From: Archivesica marissinica
Lineage: Eukaryota; Mollusca; Bivalvia; Venerida; Vesicomyidae
Direction: 5' to 3'
NCBI GenBank assembly: GCA_014843695.1
Contig: CM026397.1
Span: forward strand, 40,590,428 to 40,654,427
Length of the DNA stretch: 64,000 nt
Positions 1 to 12,019 of the stretch are shown in pieces (the first letter of the stretch is position 1; the number at the start of each line of letters is the position of its first letter). Position numbers and translations under genes: made by a program. The notes beneath the pieces were generated by a model. That model did no database searches, was not told where the DNA came from, and saw nothing but the letters and a program-made list of their open reading frames with translations.

Positions 1-77
1 AGACCTCGGTTTAACGTCCCATCTGAAAGACTGTTAATTTGATTAGGGTCAGACGGGGGATCGAACCTTCAATCACT
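1..77 (-). mobile_element. SINE-1 fragment, cut by window edge
   Basis: Reverse complement of the region running from the B box through the conserved middle of SINE-1, the commonest tRNA-derived SINE here. The reversed B box and the segment GTTTAACGTCCCATCTGAAA match the complete copies at 33325-33605 and 56511-56797. The rest lies outside the window. Confidence 0.85.
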
Positions 78-599
78 TTCTAGTACCGTAAACTAGCATA
101 TATTCGTGATATAGAACTTTTTTTAATTACTTATATATTCATTTCTTTTCATTCTCTACATCTTGACAGGTTGAAACAAACATGGACGTTAGCGGACAGG
201 AAATACATTGTTCAAAGCAAATAATATTATTTCTTACCAACGCTGCACGAGCACACGTAGACAACACGTGCAATAAAGCAATGAATATCAAAGCCCTCAT
301 GTCTTCGTTGACACCTAAAATCATAATTTGAAAACATGAACTATGATGCTGTTTTTACAGAAGTTGACCCGGATAATATATTAAATATTACTGCTAAGCT
401 TCACGTGACTTCTCAGTGAAACATTTGATATGCAAGATCGTGTAAACAAACATGGATTCTGAAACAAACATCAGATAGAGATGTGCAGACGTTTCTGCTG
501 AAGAAATCGTTTCCTGTTAATCCTGTATTCGGCATAATGAAATAGACATTGTCCTTTGTTGAGGGGCATATTATGGAGTATCTCCCTCGTCCAAGCAAT

Positions 600-1697
600 A
601 TGAGATAGCAAAGCCTACGCCACGCTGCTGAATGTCCGAGAAATCCGAGATAGCAAACCTCCACCACGTTGCTGAGCTGAATGTTCGAGCAATCCGTGAT
701 AGCAAACCTCTGCCACGCTGCTGAATGTCCGAGCAATCCGAGATAGTAAACATCCGCCACGCTGCAAAATGTCCGAGCAATCCGAGATAGCAAACCTCCA
801 CCATGCTGCTGAATGTCCAAGCAATCCGAGATAGCAAACCTCCGCCACGCTGCTGAATGTCCGAGCAATCCGAGATAGCAAACCTCCGCCACGCTGCTGA
901 ATGTCCGAGCAATCCGAGATAGCAAACCTTCGCCACGCTGCTGAATGTCTGAGCAATCCGAGATAGCAAACCTCCGCCACGCTGCAGAATGTCCGAGCAA
1001 TCCGAGATAGCAAACCTCCGCCACGCTGCTGAATGTCCGAGCAATCCGAGATAGCAAACCTCCGCCACGCTGCAGAATGTCCGAGCAATCCGAGATAGCA
1101 AACCTCCGCCACGCTGCTGAATGTCCGAGCAATCCGAGATAGCAAACCTCCACCACGCTGCAGAATGTCCGAGCAATCCGAGATAGCAAACCTCCGCCAC
1201 GCTGCTGAATGTCCGAGCAATCCGAGATAGCAAACCTCCGCCACGCTGCTGAATGTCCGAGCAATCCGAGATAGCAAACCTCCGCCACGCTGCTGAATGT
1301 CCGAGCAATCCGAGATAGCAAACCTCCGCCACGCTGCTGAATGTCCGAGCAATCCGAGATAGCAAACCTCCACCACGCTGCTGAATGTCCGAGCAATCCG
1401 AGATAGCAAACCTCCGCCACGCTGCTGAATATCCGAGCAATCCGAGATAGCAAACCTCCGCCACGCTGCTGAATGTCCGAGCAATCCGAGATAGCAAACC
1501 TCCACCACGCTGCTGAATGTCCGAGCAATCCGAGATAGCAAACCTCCACCACGCTGCAGAATGTCCGAGCAATCCGAGATAGCAAACCTCCGCCACGCTG
1601 CTGAATGTCCGAGCAATCCGAGATAGCAAACCTCCACCACGCTGCTGAATGTCCGAGCAATCCGAGATAGCAAACCTCCGCCACGCTGCAGAATGTC
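600..1697. repeat. 44-bp tandem array, about 25 copies
   Basis: A 44-bp unit containing GAGCAATCCGAGATAGCAAA and CCACGCTGCTGA is repeated about 25 times, with C/T and A/T variants at a few positions. The unit has no stop codon in three minus-strand frames, so long repetitive reading frames appear there. They have no start context, splice evidence or non-repeat coding flank, and I do not call a gene. Confidence 0.95.
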
Positions 1698-1747
1698 CAT
1701 CTTTAACCTAGCTCACAATGCTGAAGAATCCACGAAATCCCATTTTA

Positions 1748-1815
1748 AAAATCCTGGATCCGGCTCCAGATCACCACCAAAATCCTGGATCCGGCTCCAG
1801 ATCACCACCAAAATC
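1748..1815. repeat. Short direct repeat, 2 copies of about 31 bp
   Basis: Two adjacent copies of a segment containing AAAATCCTGGATCCGGCTCC lie just after the 44-bp array. Confidence 0.8.
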
Positions 1816-2466
1816 AACTGGATATCGTCCTTGACCCGAGGCCCAAATTTTCACCAAATTTCACGAAATTCCGTCGGTAGCTTGTTGTGTAATCCTGCTA
1901 ACATGTTAACAAACACACAAATAAACGGAGACAAAACAATACCTCCCATGGCGTAGGTACAAAATACCTAAATTGGTCCATACAGTAGACTAATTACAAG
2001 TATAAATAATAATACGAAATAAATAAATAAGAATAAATAAAAGCTAATAAAAATTACCTGATTTCTCAAAATACTCTGAATATTCAAATATATAGAGATA
2101 CGTCTTACTAGATGTAAAGGGTAGTTTGCATTAATGAACCTATTCATGAATATCGAAGTTCCGCTCCGATCGCCCAGGTGCAAATATCAGTACGTATTGA
2201 CAATCAAACTAGAACAGTGTTTATGATGTAGCTAAAAGAAGTTTAAATGTATATTATTTTATTTAAGAAATACTATTTGTCGTTCCGTTAATAATTGGTG
2301 AATAAGGTTTGGAGTTTGACGTGTATGAATTAACCACGCAGGACGTAGGCCTATAAGTGGTTTAATTCTGGCGCCAAACCATGTTTTTTTTTTGGCTATA
2401 AATAACCCAAATACAAAATTTATTCTGTTTCTAACATGACCAGAATATCTAAAAAGCGCAAAACTG
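1816..2466. other. Gene-free AT-rich stretch
   Basis: AT-rich intergenic sequence. Only short unrelated reading frames are present, and I see no domain, splice pattern or recognisable repeat. Confidence 0.5.
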
Positions 2467-2656
2467 GGTGTGTGTTTTACGTTTATTTATCGTCGCTACC
2501 GGTTGCCCATATGAGCGACGCCTCCTGAAGAGATTAGTAATTTTAGATTTTGGAGGATAGTGCAATGATACATGCAGACAGAGACCCATTACATAGTTTC
2601 CTGTGGTTCTTTTACGTGCACGGTGTAAAGCACCGACACGAGACCTCGGTTGCAAA
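2467..2656 (-). mobile_element. SINE-1, 5'-truncated
   Basis: The tail (reversed TAAATAAACGTAAAAC) and middle domain of SINE-1 are present. The copy stops near the GAGACCTCGGTT segment and lacks the tRNA-like head, as expected for a 5'-truncated retroposon. Confidence 0.9.
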
Positions 2657-2877
2657 ACTCGGTAAATAATGTCACACGGTTGTATATACGCCTTCGAATG
2701 TAGTCTCAATAATTAATATAGTTAATATTTCTTTTTGGTAAAAATGCATTCTAATGGAAGGCAGTGTATAGTTTTTGTGTGTTTGAGAAAGAATTGACTT
2801 GAGAAGACTTCAGACTAGATAATGTGTAGAAAAGACGTGGTATAAGAATTCAGCCAATGCAAACTGAAGGTTGGTAT

Positions 2878-2990
2878 CACAGGCATCAGACACAAAAATA
2901 TTTTTTTTGGCCTATGGTCATATAGTAAGTAATGTTTACTTTACTTACTATATGACCATAGGCCAAAAAATGTGTATCTAGTGCCTGTGG
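2878..2990. mobile_element. Foldback hairpin with perfect 30-bp stem
   Basis: Positions 2903-2932 and 2941-2970 are exact reverse complements (30 bp, including GGCCTATGGTCATATAGTAA) around an 8-nt loop. Outer arms 2878-2900 and 2971-2990 also pair imperfectly (CACAGGCA against TGCCTGTG). This looks like a young foldback MITE. If transcribed, it would form a long hairpin that small-RNA machinery could process. Confidence 0.8.
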
Positions 2991-4034
2991 TTGGTATACT
3001 ATATTATTTGGCGGTGGAATACAGTGTGTAAACACAGTGACGTTATTCACAGGTGAGCACTGGCTATGCAAGCATTACCTTTCGGACAATTTTGCTATTT
3101 TTCAGTTTGATTTGAATACCTCTTCACAGTGGGTGTAGTATCAGAAGAAATGAAAGATTGGAAATATAAATGAACAGACTGTATGTTTTTACTTTGTCAA
3201 TTTACTTGTTTTGCAACCACAAAATGATAGTGAAATGACGTCCATTTGACATCACTCGCTAAGCCATTGTTTATTGCAGATTGATACGCGGTAAATGTCT
3301 TCTTTGAGCATACAGACAAAATGCCAGGCCATGTTGAATATGAATATCTTACGGCTCTGGTGACATCGGTGAAATGGCGAGTTCTAACAACGGCGTGCTA
3401 GTACACTGTCACGGAATCCCTACTGACCCAAAATAAATGCTTTGGAAGAAAACAACAAAAGTATTAACATAATTCGGAAAGCCATTACAATTCACTGGAA
3501 TTGCCTATCATTAATTCCACTCATTACATGCATATACATCAGTTTATACACATGACTAGGCGATAAGTATACCGAGTTATCTTAATTTAATGTAACTACC
3601 ATGTTTAAACGAGTTCACACTGGAGTTCACCTGGTAGCCGACAAGCGTCAACGCTACGCAATATTTACTTTTTTTTATAAATTTGTCTTTTTTTCTGATC
3701 CTTTAAGTGATTTTTATTAACATTCTATTTTGTGTACTCTTTTCAGAAAAGATCTCAGCCATTTAATTTAATCAACCGTTAGCTTGACTTTCTGGTGCGG
3801 GCCGTTGTCTAATGTTGTTAAAACTTGTGACCCAAACCATTTGTATTTTCATGCTATTTATCTTTATGTGTATGACATATGTAATATTGATTTGCAATAA
3901 AATATGATTAAAATTTTTAAAAAGCCAAACTGGTGAAGACCCGGAGTCAGTGCCCAGCTGTTGCCATTACGATTATGTTGTATACATAGGACATCGACCC
4001 CTGACGCGGCCGTGAAACGCCCGTAAGTCTATGT
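2991..4034. other. Gene-free stretch
   Basis: Intergenic AT-rich sequence. An AATAAAATATG motif near 3898 is the only polyadenylation-like signal noticed, and no gene ends in front of it. Nothing else is supported. Confidence 0.45.
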
Positions 4035-4318
4035 GTGGGTTTTACGTTTATTTATCGTCGCTACCGGTTGCCTATATGAGCGACACCTCCTGAAGATATT
4101 AGTCATTTTAGATTTTGGAGGATAGTGCATGATACAGACAGAGACCCATTTCAGAGTCTCCTCTGGTTCTTTGTGTGTACGGTGTAAAGCACCGACACGA
4201 GAACTCGGTTGAACGTCCCATCTGAAAGACTGTTAGTTTTATTATGGTCAGACGGGGGATCGAACCTGCGATCCCTGGATTACCAGTCCAGCGTGTTACC
4301 ACTGGACTACATATCCGT
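4035..4318 (-). mobile_element. SINE-1, near full length, with target-site duplication
   Basis: Complete reversed SINE-1: tail, conserved middle, B box, A box and the start of the tRNA-like head (TCCAGTGGTAACACGCTGGA on the minus strand). The motif CCGTAAGTCTATGT flanks both sides (about 4021 and 4329), a plausible target-site duplication. The host sequence continues into the 66-bp array, so the SINE inserted into or beside that array. Confidence 0.9.
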
Positions 4319-4324
4319 CAGTAT

Positions 4325-5050
4325 CCGTAAGTCTATGTCGTATACAATGATTAATAATCAATAGTGACCTCTGGCGCGACCTTGAAAAGCCCGTAAGTAT
4401 ATGTTGTATACAATGATTAATAATCAATAGTGACCTCTGGCGCGACCTTGAAAAGCCCGTAAGTATATGTTGTATACAATGATTAATAATCAATAGTGAC
4501 CTCTGGCGCGACCTTGAAAAGCCCGTAAGTATATGTTGTATACAATGATTAATAATCAATAGTGACCTCTGGCGCGACCTTGAAAAGCCCGTAAGTATAT
4601 GTTGTATACAATGATTAATAATCAATAGTGACCTCTGGCGCGACCTTGAAAAGCCCGTAAGTATATGTTGTATACAATGATTAATAATCAATAGTGACCT
4701 CTGGCGCGACCTTGAAAAGCCCGTAAGTATATGTTGTATACAATGATTAATAATCAATAGTGACCTCTGGCGCGACCTTGAAAAGCCCGTAAGTATATGT
4801 TGTATACAATGATTAATAATCAATAGTGACCTCTGGGGGTTGGGTGTTTGTTGTTTGTTTTTGTGTTGGGGTTGGGTGTTTGTTGTTTGTTTTTGTGTTG
4901 TCGCGACCTTGAAAAGCCCGTAAGTATATGTTGTATACAATGATTAATAATCAATAGTGACCTCTGGCGCGACCTTGAAAAGCCCGTAAGTCTATGTCGT
5001 ATACAATTAATAATCAATAGTGACCTCTGGCGTGACCGTAAGTCTATATT
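4325..5050. repeat. 66-bp tandem array, about 10 copies
   Basis: The unit contains CCGTAAGTATATGTTGTATA and TAATCAATAGTGACCTCTGG. The array is broken at 4835-4900 by two copies of a G/T-rich element (GGGTTGGGTGTTTGTTGTTT). The period is a multiple of three, so open frames persist without meaning. Confidence 0.95.
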
Positions 5051-5620
5051 GTGTTTGTATATATTTTTTAACATTGTGCTTGTGTACATATAGTGGGGAT
5101 AACTGTCTATGCAACATGGTAAGTAGTTGCACAGGCCAGCACCTGACGAGACTCACTGAGGAGTCGAAATGGGTTTTTTCCCTTATATTTAAATACTAAT
5201 GCATGTAATATCACGTTGACAAGATAGATAACCTATGACGGGTCATTGATAAGAATAGTGTACAGGTTACGTCCCCTTATATGCTGTGGTCCTTACACAA
5301 TTTGGTATCAATGACTTCATGTTAGCTGCAATAATTATCCAATATAAGTCTGTAGTCGGTAAGTACAGCAATGAAGCAAGTACGTGTTACACCTCCCCTT
5401 TCAAAATGGCGGCTTGAATCTCTAGTCGGTGCTGTCTGGTGAATAATATAGCACGATGCATTTAATAGAACTTTGAGTTTCATATATTTCTTCTGGTCGG
5501 CAAACAAAATGAATAACCTCTAGTCGGCTCTATACGGTTCTAGTCGGCTCTAGACGGTGCTAGTGTCAGCTCTAGACGGTTCTAGTCGGTAAATAGTGAG
5601 ACCCGTTCTCTATGCCAACA
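5051..5620. other. Gene-free stretch with short TAGTCGG repeats
   Basis: No gene is seen. Positions 5520-5595 hold a degenerate run of TCTAGTCGGCTCTA-like words. Confidence 0.5.
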
Positions 5621-5627
5621 ATAATAG

Positions 5628-5708
5628 GTTCGATCCTCCGTCTGAGCCTAATAAAATTAACAGTCTTTCAGATGGGACGTTAAACCGAGGTCTCGTGTCG
5701 GTGTAATA
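5628..5708 (+). mobile_element. SINE-1 fragment
   Basis: Runs from the B box (GGTTCGATCC) to GTCTCGTGTCGGTG, then breaks off. It may be one insertion split from the copy at 5808 by about 100 bp of unrelated DNA that duplicates the middle segment. Confidence 0.8.
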
Positions 5709-5807
5709 GTAATAGTCGGCGGTCAGTCAGGAGTGATGACCAAATGTGTTGTCAGTCAGGCGATTATACATGAATGTATATTGTGAAAATCGAGCGCTTT
5801 TATATTT

Positions 5808-6020
5808 AAAATTAACAGTCTTTCAGATGGGACGTTAAACCGAGGTATCGTGTCGGTGCTTTACACCGTGCACGTAAAAGAACCAGAGGAGACTCTGGAA
5901 TGGGTCTCTGTCTGTATCATGCACTACCCTCCAAAATCTCAAATGACTAATCTCTTCAGGAGGCGTCGCTCATATGGGTAACCGGTAGCGACGATAAATA
6001 AACGTAAAACACACACACAC
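5808..6020 (+). mobile_element. SINE-1, 5'-truncated
   Basis: The middle domain and tail of SINE-1 end in TAAATAAACGTAAAACACAC, followed by a CA run. The tRNA-like head is missing. Confidence 0.9.
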
Positions 6021-7127
6021 ACATTTATTTTCAGTACTGTTGATTTTCATAGAATTCTGGGATGCAGTGTGGGTATATCACGGTGACATATATTAACAAC
6101 TAAAATACAGAAATATTATTTTGTATCTAAATTAAATTTTCGTTTTACTTCATCCTATGACTTTACAAAGAAGAAATACTATTGGGCATCACCTATGTGT
6201 CGCCATCTTGTCAACGGTTACTTAAGATATCACGTCCCGGCATCGGCGGGAAATGTCCATCCCCTAATTTAGATGTTTCTACAGACTGAGGTAGTCATAA
6301 TAAAAATGATCTGAATATGCGGTATAGAACCTAATCTCTATAATAGGATTAATCATATTTTATTGAATACATGTACAGTAGCAGCAATACGTAATACAAC
6401 ATTAAGTAATAACAAGTACAAAGCATGATAAAACAAAAGGGTTGGACCACAAGTTTTTCCAACATTAGTTAAACGGCCCGTCCCTAACGTCAGAATAATG
6501 TTTGATTAAACTGAATGACGGTTTTTTTATTGAAAATAATTACAAGATAATGATTTTAAAAAATAAAATAATTGAAGCTCAAAAAAATAAAATAACTTGA
6601 GACTTCATCCCCCAAACACACCCGCTGCTACCCCATGCCACCCAAGATAATTCAGCAGTCTGCACAAGTAAGCGCGTCATTTTAACATAAAACCTAACCA
6701 TCTGGATATATCATGTGACACATGGTCCTACTTTTGTTTTCAGCGTTAACTGATTTTTCGAAAAGCAATCTAAGTGTATCTATCTATTTATCTTCCGCGT
6801 CACATGATGCACACATTGTACGTGGATTATTATTAAACCGCAAAGAAGTTAAAGGCTAAATAGAAGATAGAAATGAAAATGTTAGTTTACACTTTTTAGT
6901 TTACAACGATTGCGAAGTAAGTTCTAACAACTTATATCTTATAACTTATATAACGCAAAACATTTTTTAATTTTTTTTAATTTTTTTTTTAAACATCACA
7001 ATCATCTATGCTCTTCTGAACATGTATCCATGTCTTTCCATTGTACTTTGTTTATATATGTATTCTTTGCTATAAGTATGTTGTCATATTTAATGCAATA
7101 AATTTATTGAATTGAATTGAATATTAA
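6021..7127. other. Gene-free AT-rich stretch
   Basis: AT-rich DNA with homopolymer T/A runs near 6960-6995. I recognise no coding, RNA or repeat family. Confidence 0.45.
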
Positions 7128-7312
7128 TCACTCTCGTTGGCGCGGATGAAAGCGTAAATGTTGTCATTGGTGTGGGAGGAAACACGAGTAACCCGGAGAA
7201 AACCAACCCGTCCGATCTGGCGACCACCGTACCATCTCACATACCTGCCGGTCCAAGGATCGAACCCACGTTGCATTGGGGAGAAGCGAGCGCACTAATC
7301 GGACAGCCATGA
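7128..7312 (-). mobile_element. SINE-2 copy
   Basis: Reversed SINE-2. The tRNA-like head reads GTCCGATTAG with a B box near GGTTCGATCC, and the body includes the reversed form of TTCATCCGCGCCAACGAGAG. The tail is shortened. Compare the copies at 30972 and 63797. Confidence 0.85.
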
Positions 7313-7789
7313 ACAGTATGTTAGGTTAGAAGCAGCTAGGCAGCACAAAAGTCAAAGTTTTTATTGGCATAAACATTTCCATCGCCAAGAAACATGATTG
7401 GCGGTTACATACAAAGTTTACAGAAAAACATGATATATATAAGGTATGAGTAAGCATAGCAATAACATTTACGAAATATGTTGTTGTTTATCAATAGACT
7501 GGGCATTCAGTGTCTCACAAATCAATATTATACAATTCATTTATTTAATTAATATCATTCATTTCTTTTACTTGTTGCTAAATAAATATATTTAGCTAAA
7601 TTGACAAGTTTGCTTTTTGGTGTTGAATTCAGGGGTGTTTAAACATATTAATGGTTGATCATGTATTTCTTATATCATTATAATAAGGACAAACTAATAA
7701 GAAATGATATTCTGATAACACAACTAGGGATGATCAATATGACAAACAACCGCGGTATAGACCTTAATCTATATAATAGGCAGTCTGCA
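7313..7789. other. Gene-free stretch
   Basis: AT-rich intergenic sequence in which I see no supported feature. Confidence 0.4.
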
Positions 7790-9285
7790 CAAGTAAGGGT
7801 GTCATGTTAACATAAACCCTAACCATCTGGATCTATCCCTAACCATCTGGATCTAACCCTAACCATCTGGATCTATCCCTAACCATCTGGATCTAACCCT
7901 AACCATCTGGATCTAACCCTAACCATCTGGATATATCCCTAACCATCTGGATCTAACCCTAACCATCAGGATCTAACCCTAACCATCTGGATCTAACCCT
8001 AACCATCAGGATCTATCCCTAACCATCTATCCATAACCATCTGGATCTATCCATAACCATCTATCCCTAACCATCTGGATATATCCATAACCATCTGGAT
8101 CTAACCATAACCATCTGGATCTAACCCTAACCATCTGGATATATCCCTAACCATCTGGATGTAACCCTAACCATCTGAATCTATCCCTAACCATCTGGAT
8201 TTAACCCTAACCATCTGGATCTATCCCTAACCATCTGGATCTATCCCTAACCATCTGGATATATCCCTAACCATCTGGATCTATCCCAAACCAGCTGGAT
8301 CTAACCCTAACCAGCTGGATCTATCCCAAACCAGCTGGATCTAACCCTAACCATCTGGATCTATCCCTAACCAGCTGGATCTAACCCTAACCATCTGGAT
8401 CTATCCATAACCATCTGGATCTATCCCTAACCATCTATCCCTAACCATTTGGATCTAACCCTAACCATCTATCCCTAACCATCTGGATCTAACCCTAACC
8501 ATCTGGATATAACCCTAACCATCTATCCCTAACCATCTGGATCTAACCCTAACCATCTATCCCTAACCATCTGGATCTAACCCTAACCATCTGGATCTAA
8601 CCCTAACCATCTGGATCTATCCCTAACCATCTAGATCTATCCCTAACCATCTTGATCTAACCATAACCACCTGGATATATCCCTAACCATCTAGATCTAT
8701 CCCTAACCATCTTGATCTAACCATAACCACCTGGATATATCCCTAACCATCTGGATCTATCCCTAACCATCTATCCCTAACCATCTGGATCTAACCCTAA
8801 CCATCTGGATCTATCCCTAACCATATGGATCTAACCCTAACCATCTGGATCTAACCCTAACCATCTGGATCTAACCCTAACCATCTGGATCTATCCCTAA
8901 CCATCTGGATCTAACTCTAACCATCTGGATCTATCCCTAACCAGCTGGACCTAACCCTAACCATCTGGATCTATCCCTAACCATCTGGATCTAACCCTAA
9001 CCATCTGGATCTATCCCTAACCAGCTGGATCTAACCCTAACCATCTGGATATATCCCTAACCAGCTGGATCTAACCCTAACCACCTGGATCTATCCCTAA
9101 CCATCTGGATATATCCCTAACCATCTGTCCCTAACCATCTGGATCTAACCCTAACCATCTGGATCTATCCTAACCATCTGGATCTATCCTAACCATCTGG
9201 ATCTAACACCATATGGATCTAACCCTAACCATCTGGATATATCCCTAACCATCTGGATATATCCCTAACCATCTGGAAATATCAT
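7790..9285. repeat. 20-bp array with telomere-like core, about 70 copies
   Basis: The unit is CCCTAACCATCTGGATCTAW, with frequent ATCTAACCCTAACC junctions. AACCCTAACC is 10 nt of the complement of the animal telomere repeat TTAGGG, so every other unit carries 1.5 telomere repeats. Shortened 12-bp units (CCCTAACCATCT) are scattered through it. No long pure TTAGGG run is present. Confidence 0.9.
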
Positions 9286-9634
9286 CACGTGTCAAGCAAG
9301 ACACCTGCATCACGGATTTTCATTTCCCGAAAGTGGTAGACTACAGTATGCAACACATTTCTAGAAATGGGTCCTATTTTTGTTTTCAACGTTAAATGAT
9401 TTGGATGGTTACATTTTTCGAAAAGCAGTATATAAGGTTGCCTTTCTATTGCTGTAATTAACCTATAGCTTAAGGCATGGCTGTTATATGCGGGGCGGGA
9501 TTGGGGAACTAGGTAATTCTCAATGGGGATAAGTCAGGTCATTGTGAATTTTATACATAAGGGATAACCTATTATCAATACGCCGTTGATCTAGTCTGCG
9601 TATATTTAGGGAATGGAGCATGTCTGTAACACTA

Positions 9635-9825
9635 GAGGTACGACAAAAGTCAGCCTTTATTCAACTGGCTTCAGGTGCAAAAGGCCCGATGTTCACACTC
9701 CGCTGGAGTCGTTACGATTGGCACTCTCCATCCTGGCGAAATATTCCATTAGGAATGAGGTCGCGAGAGTGACATCCATCGTGGAAATAAATTCTTCGGC
9801 GACCACTCGATGAAATAAATTCCTA
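9635..9825 (+). mobile_element. SINE-3, diverged copy
   Basis: Recognisable SINE-3 landmarks in order: TTCAGGTGCAAAAGG, CGCTGGAGTCGTTACGATTG, a degenerate form of GATTCCATCAGGAATGAGGT, then GTGAC where intact copies have GTGATTAATATAAG. More diverged than the other SINE-3 copies, so probably older. Confidence 0.65.
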
Positions 9826-10029
9826 ACACAAATATCCACTATCACTTGCTTCAGCTCCGTCGGTCTCACCCTGGACAGCGTTGTTGTGATGTCTGAATTC
9901 CGGGCGCTTACTACGCCCACCCCGAACTCTCCATGCGTGTGCAAACCAATTTAAAAGTAGAATTAGAATGATTAAGAACTGACTTGCTAAGTCGTGCGTC
10001 GAAATATGATATATGGTTCAGTGGTGGTT

Positions 10030-10268
10030 TTGTTGTATTCGTGAATCACAGAACAGCAGTGGCACACACACACGAGAAACACGGGACAATATGTTCGTGA
10101 ATCACAGAACAGCAGTTGTACACACACATGAGAAACACGGGACAATATGTTCATGAATCACAGAACAGCAGTTGTACACACACATGAGAAACACGGGGAC
10201 AATATGTTCATGAATCACAGAACAGCAGTTGCACACACACACGAGAAACACGGGACAATATGTTCGAC
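10030..10268. repeat. 56-bp tandem array, 4 copies
   Basis: The unit includes AATCACAGAACAGCAGTT, a short CA run, then GAGAAACACGGGACAATATG. Confidence 0.9.
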
Positions 10269-10716
10269 GCATTGTCTGCACAAACATGTCAAACACACGT
10301 GAATTAGTTCACATTATTTTACAATGTACGATGGAATCTCCTAGTTCGGCATAGCTTAGATCTATATCTGACATATTTCGAGATTATTGTACTGACCGCA
10401 TTAATAGTAGTCTGACAATGTTTTCCCTACATCCGCCATGTCGTGTCAGCTTTTTAAAATCCAAATAATGCAGTTTCTATGAAACATACATATTTGAGTG
10501 CATGTCTGGAAACCATTCAAGTATGTCAACATTGTACACTGTTCTGGTTGTGTATTACGAATATACTTCAGGACAATGAAGATAGAGTACCTTTAACTGA
10601 CATACCGATGTACCACGTCACTGCTGCGAATATTAGCTCACCATCGAAACTGAAATAGCAACCACATCTGAGAAATAATACAATCCTCTTGGTTCATTTT
10701 GGTATACAGAACAACT

Positions 10717-11043
10717 ATGGAAACCGGATTATCGGTCTATGCAGATTCAAACGATGGTCATAGGTACCGTGCTGCATTTGCGAACCATCCCTTTGCCGCG
10801 GGAGGGTCTCGCCATGCGTACAACGGGATATTATACGGTGGTGGTCCGAGGAATGATACACCATGTGTTACCAAGGTATTCAACGTGAATTGCGCCATGC
10901 AGACACGAGACTGGATTCCAGATGTAGCAGCCAGCAAGAAAGCTAAAGGATTCGCCGATGAATTTATGAGACGCCACTCTTCTGTTCTAGGCAATTCTCT
11001 CGAGTTCGTTCTACCATTGATAGCCAGAATGGAGAAAGTAACG
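10717..11043 (+). CDS. Alpha-kinase, exon 1 (N-terminal lobe)
   Basis: First coding exon of an atypical alpha-kinase (the eEF2K / myosin heavy-chain kinase / TRPM-kinase fold), an enzyme class that phosphorylates Ser/Thr. The ATG at 10717 has A at -3 and G at +4. The exon gives 109 residues and ends in phase 0 at ACG|GTATAT. Residues about 34-46 hold the glycine-rich GGSRHAYNG segment. The motif CVTKVFN (about residue 57) contains the expected ATP-contacting lysine. The exon starts almost directly in the catalytic domain, so no other domain precedes it unless there is an unseen upstream exon. No close promoter element was recognised. Family assignment is strong; the substrate is unknown. Confidence 0.85.
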
Positions 11044-11435
11044 GTATATGACACAATAATATTAATGCTTAAAAATATATACAAATACAAATCAAGTTCA
11101 GAACGTTTACAAATGCATTTTAAGACCATAGTTTGTTATGTCATTGACTTGTCAGTATATCCAAGTAAGGGTTCGAGACCCAATACGAATAACGCTTTGA
11201 TAGTTTACTACAGTTTAATCTACATGATACAAGTACAAGGAAAGTATTCAATACAATGCATACTATAACAATGGGACATGCTTATTATATAGCGCAGTAA
11301 CAGTAACTCATGTACTAACAGTGTTGCTGAAGCAGCATTGTTGTGTCCCTTGGTATGTATATAATTCAGATACACAACAAGTTAATAATGAAAATGTCAT
11401 TTTCCAGATTTCGAACATTGTAACGATTTTTTCAG

Positions 11436-11612
11436 ATTGGCACAACGTTAAAGATTGGAGAGGTGGTTGGCATTGAACCGTTTCTACCCGGCTCATACAT
11501 AAAGTTCAACTCAAACTATGGACAGGAAAAGCCTGCTCATCCGCTGATGACGGCATTCTGCCACTGGACGTGGTGTGTGAGCGGCGGCAACCACATTGTT
11601 TGTGATCTGCAG
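11436..11612 (+). CDS. Alpha-kinase, exon 2 (catalytic core)
   Basis: Fifty-nine residues in phase 0 between an acceptor (TTTTTTCAG) and the donor CAG|GTACTA. It carries the most diagnostic alpha-kinase string: IEPFLPGSYIKFNSN, then FCHWTWCVSGG, then VCDLQ. In the family these are the conserved E-x-G-x-(F/Y)-x-K-x-N-x-N segment, the histidine of the zinc module and the catalytic DLQG aspartate. The final G of DLQG is supplied by exon 3. Intron 1 is only 392 bp. Confidence 0.9.
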
Positions 11613-11784
11613 GTACTACATTGTAAACACTTGTGTGAAACAGCTGAGCTTAATGAGAGACATTAGTCAGTTACTGTTCCAGGAGTTCTCTATAAATACT
11701 CTTTGAGGAGGGTAGGTGTTTTAATTGGTTACCTCTGTTTTCATCGTGTATTTATTTGTACCGCATTTGACCCATTCTCATCTT

Positions 11785-12019
11785 TTAACTCTTTCACCGC
11801 CAATGTCGCATAAAAGCGACATTGTAAAAAAATAAGTAGAGAACCCGATCAGACAGAACAGAACATGCCGTCTGATCAGACTATATGCTGATTGCTCTTC
11901 AGACAGTGGAGCTGAAGCACCTGTCCGAATAGCAAACAACATATATCCTAATCAGACGCAGCGTCTGGATCTATGTTGTTTGCACATCCTCTGAATTTAT
12001 TCGGCGCTGAAAGAGTTAA
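11785..12019. mobile_element. MITE with TTAA flanks, double-hairpin interior
   Basis: TTAA at 11785-11788 and 12016-12019 bracket inverted ends CTCTTTCACCGCC and GGCGCTGAAAGAG. The interior holds two further inverted pairs built from AGCAAACAACAT-like words around GATCAGAC. TTAA duplication with short inverted ends is typical of piggyBac-type MITEs; that family assignment is inference. The 36-bp array starts within a few bases of its right end. Confidence 0.75.

Noticed and set aside
139..324. Minus-strand 61-residue frame with a hydrophobic start resembling a signal peptide
   Set aside because: Isolated, short, with no similarity, no splice context and no conserved motif that I can recognise.
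413..1700. Three overlapping minus-strand frames over the 44-bp array
   Set aside because: All three frames are open because the unit lacks stops. Composition follows the repeat, and no flanking coding sequence supports any of them.
7790..9285. CRISPR array
   Set aside because: Units are contiguous without unique spacers, the genome is eukaryotic, and there are no cas genes. The same reasoning excludes the other arrays.
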